Shown here one piece after another: positions 24,212 through 31,309 of a DNA stretch of 64,000 nt; the stretch's first letter is position 1; each line of letters opens with the position of its first letter. The notes under the pieces were generated by a model. It was not told where the DNA came from, did not search any database, and worked only from the letters and a program-made list of their open reading frames with translations. The DNA lies in NCBI GenBank assembly GCA_963797675.1, contig CAWCQQ010000014.1:186001-250000 (forward strand). The letters run 5' to 3'. The position numbers were made by a program, and so were the translations under genes. The stretch comes from DASQPR01 sp963797675 (GTDB lineage Bacteria > Actinomycetota > Actinomycetes > Mycobacteriales > Micromonosporaceae).

Positions 24212-24600
24212 TCGCCGCTACCACCGGGCGCCTACTGGGTCGGCTGGAACTCGAGTCGGCCGCGCCCGCATACGACCCGCAGCGGGAACCGTGGCCGACG
24301 GTCGCCTACCGACCGAAGGACATCGTCCTGGACAACGACGGATGTTGGCGGCACTGGCTGGCGCCGAACGAGCCCGAGCCGTACACGATCGACCGCGATG
24401 AGTCCGGCTGGGTCGTGAACAACCCGCGGTGGATGACCAACCACGTGTACCGGCTCGGCGTCGCAGGCGGCAACAAGCAGCGCACCGACCGGCTGCCGAT
24501 GTCCGACGGCACGACGATCCAGCTGGACCCGGAGCGGAGCTACCGCATCCGGCAGGTCGTGCAGGGCGAGCGCGTCGCGTTCGACCTCTACGAAGCCTGA
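24208..24600 (+). CDS. Hypothetical protein coupled to the GntR regulator
   Basis: This 130-residue soluble protein is tryptophan- and tyrosine-rich (DNDGCWRHWLAPNEPEPYTI, VVNNPRWMTNHVYRL), without signal peptide or membrane helix and of no family I recognise. Its ATG overlaps the regulator's stop (ATGA), so translation is coupled and the two proteins probably work together. The aromatic content suggests a beta-rich binding fold. A convergent terminator hairpin follows at 24608-24640. Confidence 0.7.
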   Translation: MIAATTGRLLGRLELESAAPAYDPQREPWPTVAYRPKDIVLDNDGCWRHWLAPNEPEPYTIDRDESGWVVNNPRWMTNHVYRLGVAGGNKQRTDRLPMSDGTTIQLDPERSYRIRQVVQGERVAFDLYEA

Positions 24601-24607
24601 ACCGCCA

Positions 24608-24640
24608 CGGCGCCCTCGACCGCCCTGGCCGGGGGCGCCG
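24608..24640. terminator. Bidirectional terminator between convergent genes
   Basis: Eight-base arms CGGCGCCC (24608-24615) and GGGCGCCG (24633-24640) between the gene ending at 24600 and the convergent glycosylase gene ending at 24652. Confidence 0.6.
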
Positions 24641-24651
24641 CCGTTTCGTCT

Positions 24652-25479
24652 TCATCGCGCTCGACGCTCCGAGGCATGGATCAAGACCGAACACCACATC
24701 CGGTACGGGCGCCAGCCGTCGGTGACGCGTTGGACGTCGTCGGTGCCGTAGAACCGCCGGATCCCGGCGCGCGTGATGTCGTCGTTCGGCGTGGCATCGA
24801 GGAGCCCGGCGCCGCGCATGACGATGGCGACCGCGAAGAATTCACCGATGCCCTTCAGCCGGCGTACGTCGGCCAGGGCCTCGTCGATCGGCATCGCGCG
24901 CAGCCGATCGCGGTCCAGCCGCCCGTCCAGCGCTGCCTCGGCGATGCCGTGCAGGCGGGCGATCTTCTCGTCGCTGACACCGGGGATCGACGCGATCTCG
25001 AGCAGCCGCTGCGGCGTCGGAAACGCGTGGACCTGCCTACCGAGTGCCTCAAACGATTCGCCGTGCTCCTGCGCTATCCGGGCGCGGATGGCCCGGCCCT
25101 GCTCGATCCGCATCCGGTGCCCGATCACGAACGCGCAGGCCGCCTCGTACGGCGAGTGGAACAGCACAGGCCGAAGGACTGCGTGCTCCCGTTGAAGCGC
25201 CCCGATCACCGGGTCACGCTCGCCGACCTCCTCGTACCCGCTGCCGTCTGCGTCGAGCGACAGTACCGCCATCGCCTGATCCCACGCCCGCGCCGAGTCG
25301 GCGACGCCGGTGACCAGGTTCGGTGCGGTCTGGCGGATCGTGACGACCGCTGATGCGTGCCACCCCTCAACCGGGAATGCCATGACGATTGCGCCGCCGT
25401 CGCCGTGCGTCCAGTCGCCGAAGTACTGGTTCTGGGCGGCCATGTCGTAGTGGCCGAGAACTTTCTGCGTCATCTCCAT
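24652..25479 (-). CDS. DNA-3-methyladenine glycosylase II-type (HhH-GPD) protein
   Basis: This 275-residue protein is related to AlkA-type glycosylases. The C-terminal half shows the HhH-GPD pattern: SPYEAACAFVIGHRMRIEQG, a helix-hairpin-helix region around VRRLKGIGEFFAVAIVMRG with the GIG hairpin, and a downstream Asp in DDITRAGIRRFYG at the catalytic position. It would remove alkylated bases from DNA. ATG 25479 is the start; ATG 25473 is possible. It is divergent from a WYL regulator, with a perfect palindrome between the two starts, which implies shared regulation. Confidence 0.85.
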   Translation of the reverse strand: MEMTQKVLGHYDMAAQNQYFGDWTHGDGGAIVMAFPVEGWHASAVVTIRQTAPNLVTGVADSARAWDQAMAVLSLDADGSGYEEVGERDPVIGALQREHAVLRPVLFHSPYEAACAFVIGHRMRIEQGRAIRARIAQEHGESFEALGRQVHAFPTPQRLLEIASIPGVSDEKIARLHGIAEAALDGRLDRDRLRAMPIDEALADVRRLKGIGEFFAVAIVMRGAGLLDATPNDDITRAGIRRFYGTDDVQRVTDGWRPYRMWCSVLIHASERRAR

Positions 25480-25503
25480 GCACTCACTCTGGCAGCGAAT
25501 ACC

Positions 25504-25518
25504 TGACACCTGGTGTCA
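25504..25518. promoter_or_regulatory. Perfect palindrome between divergent glycosylase and WYL genes
   Basis: TGACACC-T-GGTGTCA, a 7-1-7 perfect dyad, lies 25 bp from the glycosylase start and 25 bp from the WYL-regulator start, near the -35 region expected for the leaderless regulator mRNA. Very likely the operator of the WYL protein. Confidence 0.75.
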
Positions 25519-25542
25519 TATATCTGGGATATTCTGACCGGC

Positions 25543-26469
25543 ATGCGCGCTGATCGGTTGCTCTCCCTCGTCCTGTTGCTTCAGGCGCGAACCGGATCGT
25601 CAGCGCCCGAGCTAGCGGAACGCCTCGACGTCTCGGTGCGTACGGTGCTGCGTGATGTCGAGGCGCTGAGCGCGGCCGGGATCCCGGTCTACACCGAGCG
25701 CGGGCGTACCGGCGGGATCCGGCTGCTCGACACGTACCGGACGGGTGTCGCGCACCTCAGCCACGACGAAGGCGCCGGGCTGGCGGTCGGCCAGCCGCGT
25801 CTCGCCGCGGAACTCGGCCTCGGCGATGCGCTGGACATGGCGATCGAGAAGATCACCGGCGCCGGCGGGCGGGCGTTGCGCGGCGGGTACGACCAGGGGC
25901 GATCGCTCATCCTGGTCGATGTCGATCCGTGGATGCGCACCGGGGAACCGGTCCCGCTGCTGCCGTTGATTCACGACGGGGTGATCCGCCGGCGGCAGCT
26001 CGACCTGGACTACCGCGACAGCGAGGCGCAGGAGCGGCGGATGACCGTCGATCCGGTGGGTCTCGTAGCGAAGGCCGGTGTCTGGTATCTCGTGACCGCC
26101 GAACCGGCGCTGTTGCGGGTCGGCCGGATCTCCTCGTGCGACATCAGAGCCGAGGCGGCGGCGCCCGCAACGCCGGATGCGCTTGCCGAGACCTGGGCCC
26201 TGCTGCGCAAGCGGGTCGAGGTCCGTCCGCGTGACCTGCAGGTGACCGTCAGGGTGTCGCCGGATGCGACGGGCATGGTACGGCGGCTGATGGCGACCCG
26301 TACGACCGGCGAGGACGGTGCGACGATGCAGCTCGCGTTCAACGGTGTCGAGCACGCGGTCGGCAGCCTGCTCGGTCTCGGTACGCGGATCGAGGTACTG
26401 CACCCGCCGGCCGTACGATCGGCGATGGTGGCGGCGGCCGAATCGGTGATCGCGCTCTACCGTCGTTGA
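25543..26469 (+). CDS. WYL-domain helix-turn-helix transcriptional regulator
   Basis: This 308-residue regulator has an N-terminal HTH_11 (RADRLLSLVLLLQARTGSSA, LAERLDVSVRTVLRDVEALS), the winged segment ERGRTGGIRLL, and a WYL domain near residues 135-200 with GLVAKAGVWYLVTAE (canonical W-Y-L). A WCX C-terminal region follows. Members of this group often respond to DNA damage or single-stranded DNA, which fits its divergence from an alkylated-base glycosylase gene. The ATG lies 7 nt after TATTCT, so a leaderless mRNA is likely. Confidence 0.92.
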   Translation: MRADRLLSLVLLLQARTGSSAPELAERLDVSVRTVLRDVEALSAAGIPVYTERGRTGGIRLLDTYRTGVAHLSHDEGAGLAVGQPRLAAELGLGDALDMAIEKITGAGGRALRGGYDQGRSLILVDVDPWMRTGEPVPLLPLIHDGVIRRRQLDLDYRDSEAQERRMTVDPVGLVAKAGVWYLVTAEPALLRVGRISSCDIRAEAAAPATPDALAETWALLRKRVEVRPRDLQVTVRVSPDATGMVRRLMATRTTGEDGATMQLAFNGVEHAVGSLLGLGTRIEVLHPPAVRSAMVAAAESVIALYRR

Positions 26470-26503
26470 TCCGGGATCAACGGCGGTGGATGGCGGCGAT
26501 CAG

Positions 26504-26803
26504 TTACCTGAGGTCGTATGCGGCATTGATGGCGGCGCTCAGTGTGGCCTCTTGATCGGGCAGCAGGTAGCCCAGCACCCGCCCGACCGCCTGGCGATCG
26601 ATGGTGAGGACGTTGTCGCAGGACACGACTGACTCGTGATCCAGGCCGTTGGCCGTCCCGACCGGGACCTCGGTCGGGATGCCTCGCACGGTGCTCGTGA
26701 TCGGGGCCACCGTGACGTGTGACAGATAGTTCAGCGCGTGCACGCGGGTCAGAATCAGCACCGGCCGTACCTTGTCGAGCTTCGCCAGCCGAATCTGGCG
26801 CAT
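26504..26803 (-). CDS. MazF/PemK-type toxin (mRNA interferase)
   Basis: This 99-residue CcdB/PemK-fold toxin shows the core VRPVLILTRVHALNYLSHVTVAPITST, where the R-P and T-x-x-P-I-T-S/T positions correspond to the MazF active-site loops, then EVPVGTANGLDHESVVSCDN and VLTIDRQAVGRVLG. It is expected to cleave single-stranded mRNA at a short motif. Its ATG overlaps the antitoxin stop (TGATG), the usual arrangement of type II toxin-antitoxin pairs. The product starts at MRQIRLAKLDK; a longer frame upstream is not needed. Confidence 0.9.
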   Translation of the reverse strand: MRQIRLAKLDKVRPVLILTRVHALNYLSHVTVAPITSTVRGIPTEVPVGTANGLDHESVVSCDNVLTIDRQAVGRVLGYLLPDQEATLSAAINAAYDLR

Positions 26804-27030
26804 CAAGCGAGGTCGATCGGTTGATCCGCGGACCACCCGGCCAAGCCGTCAAGATCGGGATAGGGCTCCTCGCCACGGTCGTGCAGGGCCGCGAGGAGCT
26901 GGATCTCGCGTTCATGACGGACCGCACGGGCGATCATCTCGGCGCGGCTTGCGGCATCACCGAGGCTGACGCGTTCGTCGATGTAGTCGGCGACGTCGTC
27001 GGGGAGCCGTACCGTCATCTGGGTCGTCAT
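26803..27030 (-). CDS. Ribbon-helix-helix antitoxin (MazE-like)
   Basis: This 75-residue antitoxin has an N-terminal ribbon-helix-helix DNA-binding domain (TTQMTVRLPDDVADYIDERV, SRAEMIARAVRHEREI) and an acidic, disordered C-terminal tail (YPDLDGLAGWSADQPIDLA) suited to wrapping the MazF toxin. The start ATG 27030 is directly preceded by TATAGT and 6 nt, indicating a leaderless transcript. A dyad overlaps this -10 element. It neutralises the toxin and probably represses its own operon. Confidence 0.88.
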   Translation of the reverse strand: MTTQMTVRLPDDVADYIDERVSLGDAASRAEMIARAVRHEREIQLLAALHDRGEEPYPDLDGLAGWSADQPIDLA

Positions 27031-27036
27031 ACCGCT

Positions 27037-27054
27037 ACTATACCGGGACGGTAT
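27037..27054 (-). promoter_or_regulatory. Autoregulated leaderless promoter of the toxin-antitoxin pair
   Basis: On the minus strand TATAGT (27042-27037) lies 6 nt before the antitoxin ATG. The dyad ATACCG-GGA-CGGTAT (27040-27054) overlaps it, so antitoxin bound there would block RNA polymerase. Confidence 0.6.
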
Positions 27055-27075
27055 CGGGCTCACCAGAGGTGTCGA

Positions 27076-27837
27076 TCAGCCGCTCAGGTCGCCGGACGCC
27101 TTCGCGATGATCGAGATCGCGGTCCGCTTCGGCAGCACGCGCTGTGTGACCGCGGCGAACTTCATGAACCCACCCGGAACCGTCCGGGGACGGCGGCCGA
27201 GTTGAGCCAGCGCCGCTTCTGCCACCACGTCCGGCGAGACCGTCCCCGGCGCCCGCTTCGACTTGCTCCGCGCGAGACCCGGCGTCTCGACCGCGCCCGG
27301 TGCGCATGCGATTACGTCGACGCCACGCGGCCGCATCTCGGCCCAGAGACCTTCGGCCAGTACGCCGCCGAACGCCTTGGTCGCCGCGTACGTCGTGATG
27401 CCGGGGGAGCCCTGCTGCCCGGCCATCGACGACATCACGACGAATCCGCCACGACCGCGCTCGGCCATCATCGGCAGGTAATGCCGCGCGAGTCGCAGCG
27501 TTGCCGTGCAGTTCAGATCGATCGCCTGCCGCAGCGAGGCTTCGTCGGTGGTCAGGAACGATCCGATCGGCGCCCAGGCCGCATTCGCAACCACGAGACC
27601 GATCTCCAGGTCATCGGTGGTGTCGAAGACGGTGGAGACGCCGTCGGACCCGCTCAGGTCGGCGCTCAGGACACGCGTCTGCACGGTGAGCGTACGAGCG
27701 AGTGCGTGCAGCGGCTCGGTACGGCGCGCGACGAGCACGACGTTGATGCCGGCCGCTGCGATCCGGGTGGCGAACGCGGCTCCGATTCCCTCGGAGGCGC
27801 CGGCGATCAGCGCCCAGGGCCCGTACCCGGGCTTCAT
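27076..27837 (-). CDS. Short-chain dehydrogenase/reductase (second gene of EXPERA operon)
   Basis: This 253-residue classical SDR has the cofactor motif IAGASEGIG, NAAW at the NNAG position, the Ser in VMSSMAGQ, and the Tyr/Lys motif YAATKAFG. The ARR after strand 2 favours NADP(H). It begins at ATG 27837, overlapping the stop of the EXPERA-domain gene by ATGA. Similar SDRs are often ketoreductases acting on lipids or sterol-like compounds; together with an emopamil-binding-protein homologue, a role in polycyclic or lipid ketone metabolism is possible (inference). Confidence 0.9.
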   Translation of the reverse strand: MKPGYGPWALIAGASEGIGAAFATRIAAAGINVVLVARRTEPLHALARTLTVQTRVLSADLSGSDGVSTVFDTTDDLEIGLVVANAAWAPIGSFLTTDEASLRQAIDLNCTATLRLARHYLPMMAERGRGGFVVMSSMAGQQGSPGITTYAATKAFGGVLAEGLWAEMRPRGVDVIACAPGAVETPGLARSKSKRAPGTVSPDVVAEAALAQLGRRPRTVPGGFMKFAAVTQRVLPKRTAISIIAKASGDLSG

Positions 27838-28376
27838 ACCTCGGCCTTTTCCAAAAGAACAGGAATCTCCGGTGGAACCGAAGGGGCAAATCGGCTGAAA
27901 GGACGATCCCAGCTCATCCGAATGATGACCGCGACCGGTAACAGGAACCACGGGAGATTCGCACCGAGAACCATCCCGAAATGCGATGTCGCGTAGATTC
28001 CGTTTTTCTCCTCGAACAGGATGATTGCTACGTTTGTCATCATCACGCCCGACCAGACCAGCGCCGGTACGCGAATCCAATCGCGCCCGCGAATGAACGC
28101 GTAGATCGCCGCGACGTAGAACGGGCCGAATGCGATCACGTCGATCCAGATGGTCATGCGGAAGAACGCCGGCCGGGCCATGAGCAGCGGATCCCACTGG
28201 CGGCCGTACCAGTGCACGAGATCGACGATCGGCCTCGGCGGCCAGGCCGGGTAGTGCGTCATGTGGACCGCGTTCGCGACGGTGATCTGTTCGATGTCGA
28301 AGAAGTATGTGATGAATCCGAGGTTCAGCACGAAGAACGCGATGAAGATCAGATCCCAGCGGCGGTAGCGCAGCAT
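27834..28376 (-). CDS. EXPERA (emopamil-binding protein-like) membrane protein
   Basis: This 180-residue protein has four hydrophobic helices, near residues 7-25, 73-92, 102-120 and 134-152. The arrangement, with the conserved Glu in AIILFEEKNG and the H/N pair in ATSHFGMVLGANLPWFLLP, matches the EXPERA domain of sterol isomerase/TM6SF2-type proteins. Bacterial members are not characterised. It is first in a two-gene operon with an SDR. The ribosome binding site GAGGTGA lies inside the right arm of a perfect 14-bp inverted repeat, which suggests translational control. Confidence 0.8.
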   Translation of the reverse strand: MLRYRRWDLIFIAFFVLNLGFITYFFDIEQITVANAVHMTHYPAWPPRPIVDLVHWYGRQWDPLLMARPAFFRMTIWIDVIAFGPFYVAAIYAFIRGRDWIRVPALVWSGVMMTNVAIILFEEKNGIYATSHFGMVLGANLPWFLLPVAVIIRMSWDRPFSRFAPSVPPEIPVLLEKAEV

Positions 28377-28382
28377 AAAGTT

Positions 28383-28442
28383 TCACCTCGCCGAGAACGA
28401 TCGCACGATCAAGCGATGTGCGAAACCCTCTCGGCGAGGTGA
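28383..28442 (-). promoter_or_regulatory. 5' leader hairpin that would mask the ribosome binding site of the EXPERA gene
   Basis: Perfect 14-bp arms at 28383-28396 and 28429-28442, with a 32-nt loop that holds an inner 6-bp stem (28401-28406 / 28418-28423). On the minus-strand RNA the arm nearer the start contains the Shine-Dalgarno GAGGTGA, 6 nt from the ATG at 28376, fully paired with TCACCTC of the other arm. It may be a riboregulator, an RNA thermometer or a protein-binding site; a plain DNA operator is also possible. Confidence 0.65.
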
Positions 28443-28502
28443 GATCGGATCCACTGTGGACACCCGCTGGCTGCTTCCCCGACGGCCTCGAGCCGTCCGG
28501 GA

Positions 28503-28934
28503 CTAGCGTCCGGCGAGCAGCCGGTTCACTGCGGCGTCGACGTCCAAGTGGTCGGCCTCACGACCACGCGGTACGACGACGTACGTGCGGCGCAGGAAGC
28601 GTACGAGCACGCTCCGCGGCACTTCGAACAGTGCGTTGCCGTCCGGCGACGACAGCGCGAGCGCGACGAACTCGCCGCGCGGCGTATTCCAGGGCCAGAC
28701 GCGGACATCACCGATGCCGGCTGGTTCGTCAAGCCCTGTGACCAACAGTTCGCGCGCGAACGACCAACTGACCGCTTCGCCCCCCGCGGACTCTGCATGG
28801 AACAGAACATGGACCGCGTACGGGTCAGCTGGGTCGTAGCGCAGACTTGCCCGCACCGCCAAGGCGGTGGAATCTGGCGCGACCAGCCGTAGTGACGTCT
28901 CGACTTCCACAGTCGTAGGACGGATTGCACTCAT
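28503..28934 (-). CDS. SsgA/SsgB-family sporulation and cell-division protein
   Basis: This 143-residue SsgA-like protein shows the family core: ALAVRASLRYDPADPYAVHV, FHAESAGGEAVSWSFARELL, VTGLDEPAGIGDVRVWPW, ALSSPDGNALFEVPRS and LVRFLRRTYVVVPRG. These proteins are confined to morphologically complex actinomycetes; SsgB recruits FtsZ to sporulation septa and others guide septum or wall remodelling. The start ATG 28934 has a strong GGGGGGAG 6 nt upstream, so the longer frame to 29021 is rejected. It is monocistronic here. Confidence 0.9.
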   Translation of the reverse strand: MSAIRPTTVEVETSLRLVAPDSTALAVRASLRYDPADPYAVHVLFHAESAGGEAVSWSFARELLVTGLDEPAGIGDVRVWPWNTPRGEFVALALSSPDGNALFEVPRSVLVRFLRRTYVVVPRGREADHLDVDAAVNRLLAGR

Positions 28935-29212
28935 GACGTACTCCCCCCGGCACCGCTGCGAGGACCACACGAGCCCCGCACTCCCATAGTCGAGTGATAC
29001 TTGCTTGTCACGCTCCGCCATACGCTGATCTCACCCAGTAGTGGGATGGCTAATCGATTTACCTGCGGTAATAACCGGAAAAAAGAGACAATGTCTAGTT
29101 CCGTGCGGGTGGCTCGGGTAGCCCGGCGTCAGGTTCTTTGGACGTCGACTCACTCCGGTAACGCACAGTTCGCCCTTGGGGTGACGGGTGTTGCTGGTGG
29201 GGAAGGTGCGAA

Positions 29213-29704
29213 ATGGCAAAGCTTTCCGTGCCCGAAGAGAATGCGCAGGTCAGAGGGGGAGTCGATGCAGGTGATTCCGCCGATAGTGAAGAGTCTGACA
29301 ATGCTGCCAAAACGAACGGAATGGCCAAAAGCGGCCGATTGGACACACTGCTCGAATCGATCAGACGGACACCGGCCGGACGTCTCGGGCTGAAGATCGG
29401 TGTCGCGGTTCTGGGCTCGATCGTCGTCGCCGGTGGGCTGGTCCTCGTACCGCTTCCGGGACCCGGATGGCTGATCGTATTTGCCGGCTTCGCTATCTGG
29501 TCGATCGAATTCCGCTGGGCCAAGCGCCTCAACCGGTACGTGCGCGAGCGCGTCTCCGCGTGGACCACCTGGTACGGCGATCAGGGCTGGCCGCTGCGGA
29601 TCGCGATCGGCGCCGTCTTGTTCATCCTCATCGTGGTTGCAGTCAGCGCCGCGACATATCTGAGCTTCGGATCGGCACCGTTCCACTGGATCGGTCTCTC
29701 ATAA
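29213..29704 (+). CDS. TIGR02611 (PGPGW motif) membrane protein
   Basis: This 163-residue protein has a charged, acidic N-terminal tail of about 50 residues and hydrophobic helices near residues 62-82 and 88-98. The diagnostic motif VPLPGPGWLIVFAGFAIWSIEF and a final helix (IAIGAVLFILIVVAVSAATY) follow. The PGPGW motif defines a small actinobacterial family of unknown function in the cytoplasmic membrane. It is common near envelope genes. ATG 29213 follows GGGAAGG. Confidence 0.85.
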   Translation: MAKLSVPEENAQVRGGVDAGDSADSEESDNAAKTNGMAKSGRLDTLLESIRRTPAGRLGLKIGVAVLGSIVVAGGLVLVPLPGPGWLIVFAGFAIWSIEFRWAKRLNRYVRERVSAWTTWYGDQGWPLRIAIGAVLFILIVVAVSAATYLSFGSAPFHWIGLS

Positions 29705-29798
29705 TCCTATTTAGCCTTGAGAGTCCGAATCGACATCGAGAGTCCCAATCGACCGAGAGCCGCTGGCCGAGGCCGGCGTGCCCCGCTACGGTCAGCGC

Positions 29799-30650
29799 AT
29801 GACGTTCTCGATCGTGGCTCGCTCGAACGACGGCCGGATGCACGGTGTCGCGGTGGCAAGCAAGTTTCTCGCCGTAGGTGCCGCAGTACCGGCCGCCGAG
29901 GCGGACATCGGTGCACTGGCGACGCAGTCGTACGCCAATCTGGCGTACCGGCCTCAGGGCTTGATGCTTCTTCGCACCGGCACCGCGGCTGCCGATGTGG
30001 TGGCCGGCCTGACCGCCGCGGACCCGGGTCGTGAGACCCGGCAACTCGGCGTCGTCGATGCGGCCGGTGCGGGCGCGACCTATACGGGCGCCGACTGCCA
30101 TGCCTGGGCCGGTGGCGTGTCCGGCGACGGCTACGCGATCCAGGGCAACATCCTCACCGGCCAGGACGTCGTGGCCGCCATGGAACGTGCCTGGCGCGCA
30201 GGTGCCGACCTGCCGTTCGGTCGCCGGCTGGTATCGGCGCTGGCCGCCGGGGATCGCGCAGGCGGGGACAGCCGCGGCCGCCAGAGCGCCGCGCTCTACG
30301 TCGTCGCCAAGGGTCAGGGATACGGCGGTACCAGCGACATCGTCTGCGACCTCCGCGTCGACGACCATCCGGATCCGGTGCCCGAGTTGGCGCGACTGCT
30401 CGACCTGCACGCGCTCTACTTCGGCAAGCCGAATCCGGCGGAGGCGCTGCCGTTGGACGGCGACCTGGCGTCGTCGGTCCGGGCCGCCCTCGCCGCCCTC
30501 GGTCACGCGGCGGCCGAAGGGGCGGACGGTCTGGATGCGGCGCTCGAGTCCTGGGCCGGTGTCGCGAACCTCGAGGAGCGGATGCTGCCCGGCGCGATCG
30601 ATCCGCTGGTGCTTGAGCAGTTGCGTGCCGAGGTGGATGCGCGGCCCTGA
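29799..30650 (+). CDS. DUF1028 domain-containing protein
   Basis: This 283-residue protein matches DUF1028: MTFSIVARSNDGRMHGVAVA, then a conserved ATQSYANLAYRPQGL, CHAWAGGVSGDGYAIQGNIL, and GGDSRGRQSAALYVV. The fold is that of N-terminal-nucleophile hydrolases related to proteasome subunits, but the usual nucleophile is not established for this family. A C-terminal region carries DDHPDPVPELARLLDLH, typical of the longer members. Cytoplasmic; function unknown. ATG 29799 is preferred to 29778. Confidence 0.88.
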   Translation: MTFSIVARSNDGRMHGVAVASKFLAVGAAVPAAEADIGALATQSYANLAYRPQGLMLLRTGTAAADVVAGLTAADPGRETRQLGVVDAAGAGATYTGADCHAWAGGVSGDGYAIQGNILTGQDVVAAMERAWRAGADLPFGRRLVSALAAGDRAGGDSRGRQSAALYVVAKGQGYGGTSDIVCDLRVDDHPDPVPELARLLDLHALYFGKPNPAEALPLDGDLASSVRAALAALGHAAAEGADGLDAALESWAGVANLEERMLPGAIDPLVLEQLRAEVDARP

Positions 30651-30664
30651 ACGGCGGGCCGAGC

Positions 30665-31195
30665 CTAGCCGGTGGTGACCTTACCGGCCCACAGTTCGTC
30701 CCCGGCGTTGTTCGTGATGGTGCCGGTGACCGTCAGCCCGGCCAGCGTGCCGGTGCCGCTGCTGCTGGTCAGCGTGTAGGTGGCGACCTGATTGGTGCAC
30801 AGGTTGCCGGTGGCGTGGAACGTCAGGACGCCGCCGGCGCTGGTGAGCGTCCCGTCGGTGACCGCGTTGACGCATCCGTTCGCGTCTTCCGGCCCGGACG
30901 TGACCACCGAGCGCGACAGCGTGACCGTACCGATGACTGGTAGCTGGCCCGAGGCTGAGCCGGCGTAGCAGACGGCGTCCTTGGCACTGCCGGCCGGGCA
31001 GCCGGACGAGGCGAAGCTGGAGTCCTGCCAGGCGATGTTGAACGCGCCCGGTACGGATGCGGCCGCCGCGGATGGGGTCGCAGCGGATGGGGTCGGCGTG
31101 GTGGGAAGCGCGGCCGGCTTCGCCGAGCTCGAGCATCCGCCGATCGCCGCGATCAAAAACAGTCCGGCCAGGCTGGGTGCCACGCGCTTCGTCAT
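30665..31195 (-). CDS. Secreted lipoprotein, hypothetical
   Basis: This 176-residue protein starts at ATG 31195 with a lipoprotein signal peptide (hydrophobic AGLFLIAAIGGC; lipobox IGGC). A proline/alanine/threonine linker and a beta-rich domain with four cysteines that could form two disulfides follow. The domain is threonine/serine-rich (VTGTITNNAGDELWAGKV). It is expected to be lipid-anchored on the outer face of the membrane. Function unknown. It lies downstream of the lysozyme-like gene, separated by a strong terminator. Confidence 0.8.
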   Translation of the reverse strand: MTKRVAPSLAGLFLIAAIGGCSSSAKPAALPTTPTPSAATPSAAAASVPGAFNIAWQDSSFASSGCPAGSAKDAVCYAGSASGQLPVIGTVTLSRSVVTSGPEDANGCVNAVTDGTLTSAGGVLTFHATGNLCTNQVATYTLTSSSGTGTLAGLTVTGTITNNAGDELWAGKVTTG

Positions 31196-31257
31196 GCGGA
31201 GAGTGGACCATAGTTTCCCAGATCCGCGTACTTTGCCGCTGGTGATCTTGCGCATAG

Positions 31258-31295
31258 AAATGCCCCGTCTCGCAACGTTGCGAGACGGGGCATTT
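31258..31295 (-). terminator. Perfect 38-bp palindromic terminator
   Basis: A fully self-complementary 38 bp (arms begin AAATGCCCCGTCTCGC) with an A/T flank, just after the stop of the gene at 31310-32008 on the minus strand. Confidence 0.85.
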
Positions 31296-31309
31296 CCTCG
31301 GGGGGTTGG

